This document shows positions 43,065 to 51,542 of a DNA stretch of 64,000 nucleotides, one piece after another. A program made the translations under genes and the position numbers. The notes under the pieces are model-generated. The model made no database searches. It was not told the origin of the DNA and saw only the letters and a program-made list of their open reading frames with translations. Source of the DNA: Stygiobacter sp043807765. Its GTDB lineage: Bacteria > Bacteroidota > Ignavibacteria > Ignavibacteriales > Melioribacteraceae. The DNA lies in contig JAZDFQ010000006.1 of NCBI GenBank assembly GCA_043807765.1, positions 1 to 64,000 on the forward strand, in the 5' to 3' direction. The first letter of the stretch is position 1. Each line of letters starts with the position of its first letter.

Positions 43065-44192
43065 TTACCTCATTATAAAAATTACAAGTTTTCCATTGTT
43101 ACTTAACGCAGCAAATTTATTTGTATCCAGTTGGAATAACGATTTTACTGTTGCAAAATCAAGCTTAAGTACTTCTCTAAGTAATTCCTTCTCTGTCGCT
43201 TGGTAAATAATTCCGTCATAAACAAAAAACACCTTCATGTTAAACTCGAAAAAGTGATATGAGTTATAAGGGGGATTATGTTTAAGCGTGAAACTATCAA
43301 TTTCATTTTCATCATTCACAGAAAAGATAATCAGTTTCTTATCTTGATGAATTAAGAAGATATTCTTCTGAGCTGCTGAGTAAAAAAAACTGGGTGCTAT
43401 TTTTTCTTTTTCGAGCCGCCAGTTTAGTCTGCCAAGCAAAAAGTTAATTGAGTAAAACATACTGTCTGCCGAAACAATGTAGATGCTTTTTCCATCCGAA
43501 ATAATCTCTGAATGAGAAAAATTTGCTGATTCCGATTCCAGCCATCTCCAAATTAATAACCCCGTATTTGCATCTAAGCAGTTTAAAGAGCCGTCTCCGC
43601 GCGTGAAAACTAATTTATTGTTCAAAAGAATAGGCTTTGTAAATAGGGAATCTTTCTGATCTGAATTTTGCCAGTATTCTTGCAGCGATTCAAGATCGAG
43701 ACATGAAATTTTGCCGCTTGCCATTCCGAATACAAGAGCAGCTTTGGAGCCGGTCTGTTTGGGTATCATTAGTTCTTTCTTGCCAATATAAGCGAAAGCA
43801 AAAAGTGGTGTAGTGATGCTTTCTTCCAGCCCAATCGATTGGAGTTGAGCCCCGGTCAAAACATCATAAGAATTGATTTCGCTATTATCTGTTGCAACAA
43901 CAAGAGTACTGTCAATCACTACTGGTCGGACAGAAATATTACCGGATAACTGCTGTTTCCACAAAAATTTTAGAGTTGAATCTGAACAACTGATTTTTCC
44001 ATCACTTGAGTAGGAAATAAATTTGCCATCTTCGTAAATCGTTTCTGTAAAAACAGAATCAAATTGTGAAGTCCTTAGTATCGCGGCCGAAGTAAAGGCG
44101 GTCTTGGCTGGAACCGCTAGGGCCTTCTTCTTTTGTGCCACACTAATTGTAGAAAGAATCACTAAAAAAAGCATTAGAAAGTATTTGTTCAT
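43065..44192 (-). CDS. Exported PQQ-like beta-propeller protein
   Basis: A 375-residue protein from the ATG at 44192: signal peptide about 1-19 (ending SVAQ), then WD/PQQ-like blades with repeats such as SYSSDGKISCSDSTLKFLWKQ in pieces and ASGKISCLDLESLQEYW, GDGSLNCLDANTGLLIWRW. These resemble BamB- and quinoprotein-type propellers; no PQQ-binding residues can be asserted. A role in outer-membrane protein assembly, as for BamB, is possible but not shown. The frame extends 24 nt upstream to 44216. Confidence 0.75.
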   Translation of the reverse strand: MNKYFLMLFLVILSTISVAQKKKALAVPAKTAFTSAAILRTSQFDSVFTETIYEDGKFISYSSDGKISCSDSTLKFLWKQQLSGNISVRPVVIDSTLVVATDNSEINSYDVLTGAQLQSIGLEESITTPLFAFAYIGKKELMIPKQTGSKAALVFGMASGKISCLDLESLQEYWQNSDQKDSLFTKPILLNNKLVFTRGDGSLNCLDANTGLLIWRWLESESANFSHSEIISDGKSIYIVSADSMFYSINFLLGRLNWRLEKEKIAPSFFYSAAQKNIFLIHQDKKLIIFSVNDENEIDSFTLKHNPPYNSYHFFEFNMKVFFVYDGIIYQATEKELLREVLKLDFATVKSLFQLDTNKFAALSNNGKLVIFIMR

Positions 44193-44330
44193 AGGCTCAT
44201 CAATTTTCGGGTTCAAAATTAATCATTTCAACATCCGATATGAAATTGGGTAAAAATGGCAGTAAAAGTTAGGTAAATTGTAAAGCCCCCCTCATTTTCA
44301 TATATTTTGGCCGCAAATTCCAAAGAGTAT

Positions 44331-46124
44331 ATGAATAAAATCCGCAATTTCTGCATTATTGCCCATATAGATCATGGCAAATCTACCATCGCTGATGGGC
44401 TGCTTGAGTTTACTCACACAATTTCTCAGCGTGAGGCGAAGGAACAGCTGTTAGATAGTTTAGATTTGGAGCGCGAAAGAGGTATTACTATTAAGTCTCA
44501 TGCTATTCAGATGAAGTATGAATCAAAAGATGGCGAGCATTATACACTAAATTTGATTGACACTCCCGGTCACGTAGATTTTTCTTATGAAGTTTCTCGT
44601 TCACTTGCGGCTTGCGAAGGCGCAATTCTTATTGTAGATGCAGCTCAAGGTGTTGAAGCACAGACAATTAGCAATTTGTACATGGCTATTGATGCCGGAC
44701 TGGAAATCATTCCGGTAATTAATAAGGTTGACCTACCAAGCGCAATGGTTGATGTTGTTAGCCATCAGATAATGGATTTGATTGGCTGCAAACAAGAAGA
44801 GATAATTTTAGCCAGTGCGAAAACCCGTTTAGGTATCGATCTGATTTTAGAGGCGGTTGTAAAACGCGTTCCGGCACCAACCGGAGATGAAAGCGCTCCG
44901 CTTCAAGCTTTAGTGTTCGATTCTGTTTTTGATTCTTATCGTGGCGCGGTTGCTTACGTTAGAATTTTCAACGGAGTTTTAAAAGAGAAAGATGAGATTA
45001 AATTCTTTATTAATGATAAAAAGTTTTTAGCTGAAGAAGTTGGTACACTGAGGCTTGCAAGAATAAAGGGTACCGAACTAAAAGCCGGAAATGTAGGCTA
45101 TCTTGTTGCCGGCATTAAAGAAATTCATGAAACAAAAGTTGGCGATACTGTTACACATGTAAAAAATGGAGCAGAACACCCGCTACCGGGGTACAAAGAT
45201 ATTCTTCCTATGGTATTCAGCGGTTTGTATCCAACAAACACAGACGAGTATGAAAATTTACGTGAGGCTTTAGAAAAATATCGTTTGAATGATTCTTCTG
45301 TTAGTTACGAGCCGGAAACTTCTGTTGCTCTTGGTTTTGGTTTTCGCTGCGGCTTTCTTGGAATGCTTCACATGGAAATTGTGCAAGAAAGATTGGAGCG
45401 CGAGTTTGGCCAATCTCTTATAACAACTTTGCCAAATGTGGAGTATTGGGTTTTCAAAAAGAATGGCCAAAAAGTTATTGTTGATAATCCGGCAGATATG
45501 CCCGTTGTTGGGGATATTGAAAGAGTTGAAGAACCTTATGTTAAAGCTCAGATTGTTACGCCAAGTGAATATGTAGGCAATTTAATGCAGCTTGCTATGG
45601 ATAAAAGAGGCATCTACAAAAACACAACTTATATCGATCCGACAAGAGCCGATTTATCTTACGAGTTTCCTCTTTCTGAAATTATTTTTGATTTTTATGA
45701 TAAGCTGAAATCAATCTCACGCGGTTATGCTTCATTCGATTACGAATTTATTGGCTACCGTGCATCAGATTTGGTTAAAATTGATATTCTGCTCAACAAC
45801 GAAAAAGTAGATGCTCTTTCAATTATTGTTCACGAAAAGAAATCTTATGACTGGGGGAGAAAAGTCTGTTCTAAATTGAAGGAATTAATTCCTTCGCAGA
45901 TGTTTGAGATTGCTGTTCAAGCAGCAATTGGAGCTAAAGTTATTTCCAGAACAAACATTAAGGCGCTACGTAAAAACGTATTGGCAAAATGCTATGGCGG
46001 CGATATTTCAAGAAAAAGAAAGCTTCTTGAGAAACAAAAAGAAGGTAAGAAGCGTATGAAGCAAGTAGGAAATGTTGAGATTCCTCAAGAAGCGTTTTTG
46101 GCTGTACTACAAATAGAAGATTAA
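44331..46124 (+). CDS. lepA: Elongation factor 4 (LepA)
   Basis: Ribosome-associated GTPase related to EF-G that acts on stalled or mistranslocated ribosomes. From ATG at 44331 there are 597 residues, the standard length. G1 is AHIDHGKST near 11-19, the switch I block is RERGITIKS near 48, G3 is DTPGHVDF near 78, G4 is NKVDLP near 132, and the diagnostic C-terminal domain holds KAQIVTPSEYVG near 405 and LAKCYGGDISRKRKLLEKQK near 551. An upstream in-frame TTG (44307) is not needed. It is followed at 44 nt by signal peptidase I, the same lepA-lepB order as in E. coli. Confidence 0.97.
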   Translation: MNKIRNFCIIAHIDHGKSTIADGLLEFTHTISQREAKEQLLDSLDLERERGITIKSHAIQMKYESKDGEHYTLNLIDTPGHVDFSYEVSRSLAACEGAILIVDAAQGVEAQTISNLYMAIDAGLEIIPVINKVDLPSAMVDVVSHQIMDLIGCKQEEIILASAKTRLGIDLILEAVVKRVPAPTGDESAPLQALVFDSVFDSYRGAVAYVRIFNGVLKEKDEIKFFINDKKFLAEEVGTLRLARIKGTELKAGNVGYLVAGIKEIHETKVGDTVTHVKNGAEHPLPGYKDILPMVFSGLYPTNTDEYENLREALEKYRLNDSSVSYEPETSVALGFGFRCGFLGMLHMEIVQERLEREFGQSLITTLPNVEYWVFKKNGQKVIVDNPADMPVVGDIERVEEPYVKAQIVTPSEYVGNLMQLAMDKRGIYKNTTYIDPTRADLSYEFPLSEIIFDFYDKLKSISRGYASFDYEFIGYRASDLVKIDILLNNEKVDALSIIVHEKKSYDWGRKVCSKLKELIPSQMFEIAVQAAIGAKVISRTNIKALRKNVLAKCYGGDISRKRKLLEKQKEGKKRMKQVGNVEIPQEAFLAVLQIED

Positions 46125-46168
46125 CAAACTTGGTTGAGATTCAACCGGAAATTAAAGAAGAATTTCAA

Positions 46169-47083
46169 ATGGACATATTTAAGAAAAAAGATCAAACAGA
46201 AAAGAAAACAACTCCAAGAACTCAAATACAAAAATTTTGGGATTTCTGGAAGAACCTTTTCTTTGCAGCAATTGCCGCGCTATTAATCAAAACATTTTTG
46301 ATTGAGACATCGCGCGTTCCTACCGGCTCTATGGAAACAACAATTAAGATTGGTGATTTCTTATTCGTAGATAAATTTACTTATGGTTCGTCTTCACCTA
46401 GAACAATTCCATTTACTAATGTTGTTCTTCCATATTTCCAACTACCGGCTATTAGCGAACCGGAGCGTGGCGATATTGTTGTGTTTGAATATCCGGGCGA
46501 CCGTGATGAACTTCAACCGGAAATAATAAATAATTATGTTAAACGCTGTATTGGAATTCCCGGCGATACAATTACAATAAAAGAAAAAGTTGTTTTTGTT
46601 AATGGAAAAGAAGCTAAGCGTCCGGCGAACATTCAATACATAAATAATTATGTTACTCCGGCTGGTGTTGCCAATCCCGCAATATTTCCTAAAGATTCTC
46701 CGTTTAACGAAGATAATTATGGACCGATTGTAATTCCTAAAAAAGGTGATGTTATTAAACTTTCTGTTGAAAACATTGAGGCGTGGCGTACGATAATCGA
46801 TCGTGAGTATGGAAAAAGAGTTGTAACCGCCGACGGTAATACTATACTAATTGATGGGAAAGTTGTTACTTCATATATATTGCAAAAAGATTATTACTTT
46901 ATGATGGGAGATAACCGCGATGACAGTGCCGACAGCCGTTTCTGGGGTTTTGTTCCGAGAGATAAAATTGTTGGACAAGCGTTTATGATTTACTGGTCGT
47001 GGGACCCTAACATTCCATTCTCTGATATCTTTAAGCTTTTGAGTACTGTCCGCGTAAACCGAATAGCGAAAATTGTTCATTGA
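46169..47083 (+). CDS. lepB: Signal peptidase I
   Basis: Membrane-anchored serine protease that removes secretory signal peptides. From ATG at 46169 there are 304 residues; a TTG at 46130 in the same frame would add 13. One membrane helix is at about 24-42. The catalytic serine is in VPTGSMETT near 50, and the lysine base is in NYVKRCIGIPGDT near 118. MMGDNRDDSADSRFWGFVP, in two pieces, is near 238-256. It contains an insertion of about 60 residues between the last two boxes. It is downstream of lepA, presumably in the same operon, and closed by a hairpin at 47112. Confidence 0.95.
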   Translation: MDIFKKKDQTEKKTTPRTQIQKFWDFWKNLFFAAIAALLIKTFLIETSRVPTGSMETTIKIGDFLFVDKFTYGSSSPRTIPFTNVVLPYFQLPAISEPERGDIVVFEYPGDRDELQPEIINNYVKRCIGIPGDTITIKEKVVFVNGKEAKRPANIQYINNYVTPAGVANPAIFPKDSPFNEDNYGPIVIPKKGDVIKLSVENIEAWRTIIDREYGKRVVTADGNTILIDGKVVTSYILQKDYYFMMGDNRDDSADSRFWGFVPRDKIVGQAFMIYWSWDPNIPFSDIFKLLSTVRVNRIAKIVH

Positions 47084-47111
47084 TTTTCAGTTAATAAATT
47101 GATTACTTCAG

Positions 47112-47142
47112 AGTGCAGTTGAAATTTTTCTCTGCACTTTTT
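47112..47142 (+). terminator. Probable terminator of lepA-lepB
   Basis: AGTGCAG and CTGCACT enclose a 13-nt loop and are followed by TTTTA. The long loop makes it weaker than the others here. Confidence 0.55.
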
Positions 47143-47190
47143 AGTTTCTGACATTGTTAATAAGAAAACATTTCTTTGTAAGGTGATTGA

Positions 47191-49176
47191 ATGAATTTTA
47201 AGCTCAGTTGCTTCATCCTATTGATCTCAGTTTCTCTCTTCGCGCAGACAAAGTATTACATTTACTTCAAAGATAAAGGCGATTTTAACCTTTCAAAATT
47301 GAACAAAACCTCGGCAGTTTATTTAGCCGCTGAAAAGGAATTATCTCCCGAGGCAATCGAAAGAAGAAAGCAAGTTATGGGAGATGAGTATATCACTTTT
47401 GAAGACTTACCTGTTAATTCAAGTTATATAAATCAGCTTGAAACTTCCGGAATAAAAATCGAGAATAAACTAAAGTGGTTTAACGCTGTTACTTCCTATT
47501 TAACCGATGAACAAGTAAATACTGTTAAAGCATTTTCGTTTGTGTCAAAAATTGAAGCAGTTCGAATTGCAAAGAAAATCTCACCAATAGAATCGAAAAT
47601 TATTACCGCGCCAAGATCAGTTTCTACTGTGCAATCAACAACCGGATTAAACTACGGCGGCTCACTAAATCAAAATGCGCTTTCCGAAGTTCCCGCTGTT
47701 CATGATCTTGGTATTACCGGCAAAGGAGTTCTTATTGGAATTCTGGATACCGGCTTTCGTTGGAAAACTCATCCCGCATTGAAGAATATAAAAATAGTTG
47801 CTGAAAAAGATTTTGTTCAAAAAGATGAAGTTACTGAAAACCAGACCGGTGATCGATCCGATCAAGATTCTCACGGAACAAACTGCTTAGGATTAATGTC
47901 TGGTTTTGATCCCGGCAATTTGATTGGTCCAGCCTACGAGGCCTCAATTCTACTTGCAAAAACAGAAACCGTTTCTTCTGAAACTCGCGCTGAAGAAGAT
48001 AATTACGCGGCTGCATTGGAATGGATGGAGGCGCAAGGTGTTCAGATAACTACAAGTTCACTCGGATATAATGAATTTGATGAAGGTATTGGTGATTATC
48101 CTTGGTCAAGTTTTGATGGGCAGACAACAATAACCGCTAAGGCAATTAATCTTGCATTCCAGAGAGGTGTTACAACCTTAACTGCTGCGGGAAATGAAAG
48201 AAATAATTCATGGGGGAAATTGGTTACTCCGGGAGACGCATTAAATGTTATTACCGTTGGTGCTGTTGATTTCACAAATAATATTGCATCATTCAGCAGT
48301 CCAGGCCCAACTTCTGATGGGAGAACAAAACCGGAAATAGTTGCAATGGGAGTTACAGATTATGTATCCAACACAAGTGGTAAGTATAGTTATGGCAACG
48401 GAACATCCTATGCTACACCAATAGCAGCGGGAATTGCTGGACTTCTTAAATCTGCTTGGCCTCATTTAACAAATCAACAAATAAGAAAGATATTTCTGGA
48501 GTGTGGTGATAGTCCGACTTCGCCGAATAACGATCGCGGCTGGGGACTAATTTCGGCTAAGCGAGTTGTTTCTTATCCGAATCTGGAAAAAATTAATAAT
48601 CAGTATAAACTTCACAAAATTTTTATCAACGACGAAGGAGTTGATTCCTCTACTGTGCACATGATTATCAATGTCCCATCCTACTTTGCTTGGGATCCGG
48701 TTGTGGTGCCCCTTACATACGAAGGTTTTTCTAAGTATGGATATACATTCTCAAACTTACCAGCCGGGCATCAAATCTTAATTCAGTTTAGTTATAAAAC
48801 CAAAAACGGTACTACTGTTTTTGAACCTGCCGTAGGTTCGTACAAGTTTTATTGGGGTAATTTGATTATTAGTAACATTTTAGAAAATAATGTCAACGAG
48901 ATTCCGACCGAATTTGATCTTTCACAGAATTATCCGAATCCATTTAATCCCACAACGACAATTAGGTACAGTGTTTCCAAACCCGGCATTGTTCTGCTAA
49001 AAGTTTATGATATTCTTGGAAATGAAGTTGCAACACTCGTTAATGAGTTCAAGCAAATTGGAATATATAATTCTCAATTCTCCATTCGAAATTCTCAATT
49101 ATCCTCCGGTGTTTACTTTTACAGACTACAAGCCGGTGATTTCTCGGTTACAAAAAAGATGATATTAATTAAGTAG
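47191..49176 (+). CDS. Subtilisin-like (S8) protease with T9SS sorting domain
   Basis: A 661-residue secreted serine protease. Signal peptide 1-18; prodomain about 20-150 with the processing-type YYIYFKDKG start; catalytic domain about 165-460 with D in GILDTGFRWKTHP near 190, H in DSHGTNCLGL near 228 and S in GNGTSYATPIAAG near 409. A beta domain follows at 470-565, then a T9SS type A sorting module (NYPNPFNPTTT near 583, KVYDILGNEVATL, SGVYFYRL, KKMILIK). It should be exported to the cell surface or medium to degrade protein. The O-methyltransferase gene starts 6 nt after its stop. Confidence 0.93.
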   Translation: MNFKLSCFILLISVSLFAQTKYYIYFKDKGDFNLSKLNKTSAVYLAAEKELSPEAIERRKQVMGDEYITFEDLPVNSSYINQLETSGIKIENKLKWFNAVTSYLTDEQVNTVKAFSFVSKIEAVRIAKKISPIESKIITAPRSVSTVQSTTGLNYGGSLNQNALSEVPAVHDLGITGKGVLIGILDTGFRWKTHPALKNIKIVAEKDFVQKDEVTENQTGDRSDQDSHGTNCLGLMSGFDPGNLIGPAYEASILLAKTETVSSETRAEEDNYAAALEWMEAQGVQITTSSLGYNEFDEGIGDYPWSSFDGQTTITAKAINLAFQRGVTTLTAAGNERNNSWGKLVTPGDALNVITVGAVDFTNNIASFSSPGPTSDGRTKPEIVAMGVTDYVSNTSGKYSYGNGTSYATPIAAGIAGLLKSAWPHLTNQQIRKIFLECGDSPTSPNNDRGWGLISAKRVVSYPNLEKINNQYKLHKIFINDEGVDSSTVHMIINVPSYFAWDPVVVPLTYEGFSKYGYTFSNLPAGHQILIQFSYKTKNGTTVFEPAVGSYKFYWGNLIISNILENNVNEIPTEFDLSQNYPNPFNPTTTIRYSVSKPGIVLLKVYDILGNEVATLVNEFKQIGIYNSQFSIRNSQLSSGVYFYRLQAGDFSVTKKMILIK

Positions 49177-49182
49177 GTTGCA

Positions 49183-49830
49183 ATGAAGGGAATTATTCAT
49201 TCTAGTCAAGAGGCATATTTAACCGCCCAACGGAAAGCGCCGGATGAACTTTTGCTTGAGATGGAAGAGTTTGCTCTGGAAAATAAGGTCCCAATTTTAA
49301 ATTGGAATGCCGGCGATCTTCTTGAAACACTTATTACAACATATCGTCCGGTACGTGTATTGGAGATTGGTACAGCCATAGCATATTCATCAATTAGAAT
49401 TGCCCGCCAGTTAAAGAAAAAAGCCAAACTTCACACTATTGAAAAAAGTACCGTCAATATAAAACTGGCCGGTGAATTTATTAACCGGGCTAAACTTTCG
49501 GATAAGATCAAAATCCTTGAAGGAGATGCTCTTGAGATTATGCCCGTACTGAAAAAGAAATATGATTTTATTTTTCTTGATGCCGACAAGTTGGATTATG
49601 AAAAGCTATTCCAATATTCAATTGCTTTGTTAAAAAAAGGCGGAGTAATTTTTATCGACAATCTTTTATGGCATGGTTACGCAGCATCTGGCAACGTTCC
49701 AGCAAAGCAGAAAAATTCCACTCAAATAATTCGTGACTTCAACAAGCAATTTCTTAATACACCTTCTCTTAAAACTACAATCCTACCAGTCGGTGATGGC
49801 ATTGGAATAGGAATAAAGGTGAAAAAATGA
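49183..49830 (+). CDS. SAM-dependent O-methyltransferase (class I, catechol-type)
   Basis: A 215-residue methyltransferase of the O-methyltransferase family 3 (TrmR/caffeoyl-CoA type). VLEIGTAIAYSSIRIARQL near 65 is motif I for S-adenosylmethionine, LHTIEKS near 87 holds the acidic ribose-binding residue, and FIFLDADKLDYEKLF near 128 the metal-binding aspartates; GGVIFIDNLLWHG is near 155. Relatives include TrmR, which methylates a tRNA wobble base, and small-molecule catechol methyltransferases, so the substrate is uncertain. Its end overlaps the next gene by four bases (ATGA). Confidence 0.87.
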   Translation: MKGIIHSSQEAYLTAQRKAPDELLLEMEEFALENKVPILNWNAGDLLETLITTYRPVRVLEIGTAIAYSSIRIARQLKKKAKLHTIEKSTVNIKLAGEFINRAKLSDKIKILEGDALEIMPVLKKKYDFIFLDADKLDYEKLFQYSIALLKKGGVIFIDNLLWHGYAASGNVPAKQKNSTQIIRDFNKQFLNTPSLKTTILPVGDGIGIGIKVKK

Positions 49831-50261
49831 TTGACAAATCTGTAGAGGAAATCCTCTCTGGAGTAGAAATGCTAAGCGAGAATCCGTTACGCGCACGTGA
49901 GGATTTTAAATTGATATTAGAAGCATCGGTTTCTTCGAAGCGGTTTAACGAACTATCTGAACTGGCATTTCAAGCAAAATATGTTAACGGATTGATGAAA
50001 GTAATTCAGAAAAGGGAAGCCGTTGTAGATGAAGAATACTTTAAGAAGGTTGGTGAGGAGTTCCAAGTATCTTATCAAAAAATAAAATTGCTGCTTCAAC
50101 CTATTTTGGAAAACTCATCTGACTTTGTGAAGAATATTTATGAAGATAAATATTTTCAGCTATCTCATGCTTCACTTGAGAATATGAATCGATTATGTGA
50201 AGACCTTTCTGTTCTCAAACTCTATCTAAATGATTTAAAAACAAAAAAGGATTCGAAGTAA
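49827..50261 (+). CDS. Helical protein of unknown function
   Basis: A 144-residue, largely helical, soluble protein without signal peptide or cysteines. It contains LSGVEMLSENPLRAREDFKLIL near the start and long amphipathic helices to the end. It is translationally coupled to the methyltransferase gene. Its last codons and stop lie within the hairpin that terminates the opposing rrf2 gene. No family recognised; context offers only a loose link to methylation or translation. Confidence 0.65.
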   Translation: MIDKSVEEILSGVEMLSENPLRAREDFKLILEASVSSKRFNELSELAFQAKYVNGLMKVIQKREAVVDEEYFKKVGEEFQVSYQKIKLLLQPILENSSDFVKNIYEDKYFQLSHASLENMNRLCEDLSVLKLYLNDLKTKKDSK

Positions 50262-50275
50262 ACCTCGAATCCTTT
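50243..50275 (-). terminator. Terminator of the Rrf2 gene, overlapping the opposing coding end
   Basis: AAAGGATTCGA (50246-50256) and TCGAATCCTTT (50265-50275) form an 11-pair stem with an eight-base loop containing the TAA stop of the plus-strand gene. On the minus strand it is followed by TTTTTTG, so it terminates rrf2. Confidence 0.85.
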
Positions 50276-50297
50276 CGCAACAAAACTCAACAAATGG

Positions 50298-50726
50298 TTA
50301 CTTCACTTTTCGCAACGTTTCCGAATATTTTTCAGCAACATCCTGAACAGATCTGCTGGAAATTAAATTATAGATTCTGTTTCGCAATTCTGCCCATTCG
50401 TCATGCAAAGGACATGGGTTTTCTTCCTGACATTCTTTAAGTCCAGTAACGCACTTCAAGTTAATAACCGGGCCTTCTACTCTTTCAACTATCTCAAGAA
50501 TCGAGCTTTTCTTAGCGAGTTCGGTAATTTTAAATCCGCCACCTCTGCCTTTAAATGAATCAACGTATCCGTATTTAGCCATTCGTTGTAAAATTTTAGC
50601 AAGATAATGTGCTGGAATATCTTCACTCTTTGCTATATCTGAAGACATAATTAATGCGTCTTTTTGTTGGCGAGCTAAAAAGAGTATTGCTCTTATTGCA
50701 TATTCGCCTGTTTTCGTGTAAATCAT
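50298..50726 (-). CDS. Rrf2-family transcriptional regulator (IscR/NsrR-like)
   Basis: A 142-residue winged-helix regulator. YTKTGEYAIRAILFLARQ opens it, the recognition region AHYLAKILQRMAKYGYVDSFKGRGGGF in pieces lies near 40-66, and three cysteines appear in LKCVTGLKECQEENPCPL near 90-107 (C-x6-C-x5-C), the usual iron-sulfur ligands. Members sense Fe-S status, nitric oxide or redox state; this spacing does not settle which. No suf/isc genes are next to it. The 100 nt upstream shows no clear operator. Confidence 0.9.
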   Translation of the reverse strand: MIYTKTGEYAIRAILFLARQQKDALIMSSDIAKSEDIPAHYLAKILQRMAKYGYVDSFKGRGGGFKITELAKKSSILEIVERVEGPVINLKCVTGLKECQEENPCPLHDEWAELRNRIYNLISSRSVQDVAEKYSETLRKVK

Positions 50727-50828
50727 ACATCCCTCGATTATTATGAAAACTTCTTATAAGGATTTATAGGAGCCAGTTATCTTTTATTAAAATTAACTAA
50801 AAGAGAACTTGATGTCAAGAATTTAGCT

Positions 50829-51470
50829 TTATTTTGCAGTATTAGAATTTATATATGAAAACTCATTAGTGAGATCGATGAGGGCTTTGCTTTGAGTTGC
50901 GGCTAAGATATCTGAATGAAATAGATCAAACCTTGCTGGATGAATCAAGCAAGTCATTCTTGGTAGGTCGTTAAAATCGTTTTTCGTGATAATTAGTTTA
51001 TGTTTTGTAACAAAATGGTGAACAGAGTTGCTCAATGAAAAATCATAGCTGATTTCTACTTTTTGATACAAATCCTTCTTTTCTATTTTGGAGCTCTCTA
51101 AACACCCAACAGCAGATTCAAAATAAGCCTTTCCAAGAGGTCCAACTCCTAGTTTTGTCCCGCCAAAATAGCGGACAACAACAGTAATTAAATTTGTAAC
51201 TTTAAGATGGTTTTGTGCATTATATATCCGAATACCGGCTGTACCATTTGGCTCGCCATCATCAGAATATTTATAGATTCCATTCTGGAATTTGTATGCA
51301 TAACAATGATGTGTGGCATCGTAATACTGTTTACGGATTTTTACTAAGCAATTAATTGCATCCTCTTCCGTATTGACTGGTTGTGATATGGCCAAGAAGA
51401 GTGAACCTTTCTCTTTCAACTTGAATTCAGTTGGCAGAGCAATTGTCTTAATTGTTTCGGGTAAATGCAT
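50829..51470 (-). CDS. YigZ/IMPACT family protein (UPF0029)
   Basis: A 213-residue protein of the YigZ family. The N-terminal IMPACT domain has KGSLFLAISQPVNTEEDAI near 21, HCYAYKFQNGIYKYSDDGEPNGTAG in pieces near 55-79, and VVRYFGGTKLGVGPLGKAY in pieces near 97-115. The C-terminal EF-G-like domain follows to 213. Eukaryotic IMPACT modulates GCN2; the bacterial role is not established. It is transcribed divergently from uvrA over 72 nt. Confidence 0.92.
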   Translation of the reverse strand: MHLPETIKTIALPTEFKLKEKGSLFLAISQPVNTEEDAINCLVKIRKQYYDATHHCYAYKFQNGIYKYSDDGEPNGTAGIRIYNAQNHLKVTNLITVVVRYFGGTKLGVGPLGKAYFESAVGCLESSKIEKKDLYQKVEISYDFSLSNSVHHFVTKHKLIITKNDFNDLPRMTCLIHPARFDLFHSDILAATQSKALIDLTNEFSYINSNTAK

Positions 51471-51542
51471 AAATTCAAAAAAAATTGATTTTCGTTTTTT
51501 CTTTCTCTAAAATAACCTTTTGAACTTTGGCAATCTATTTTA

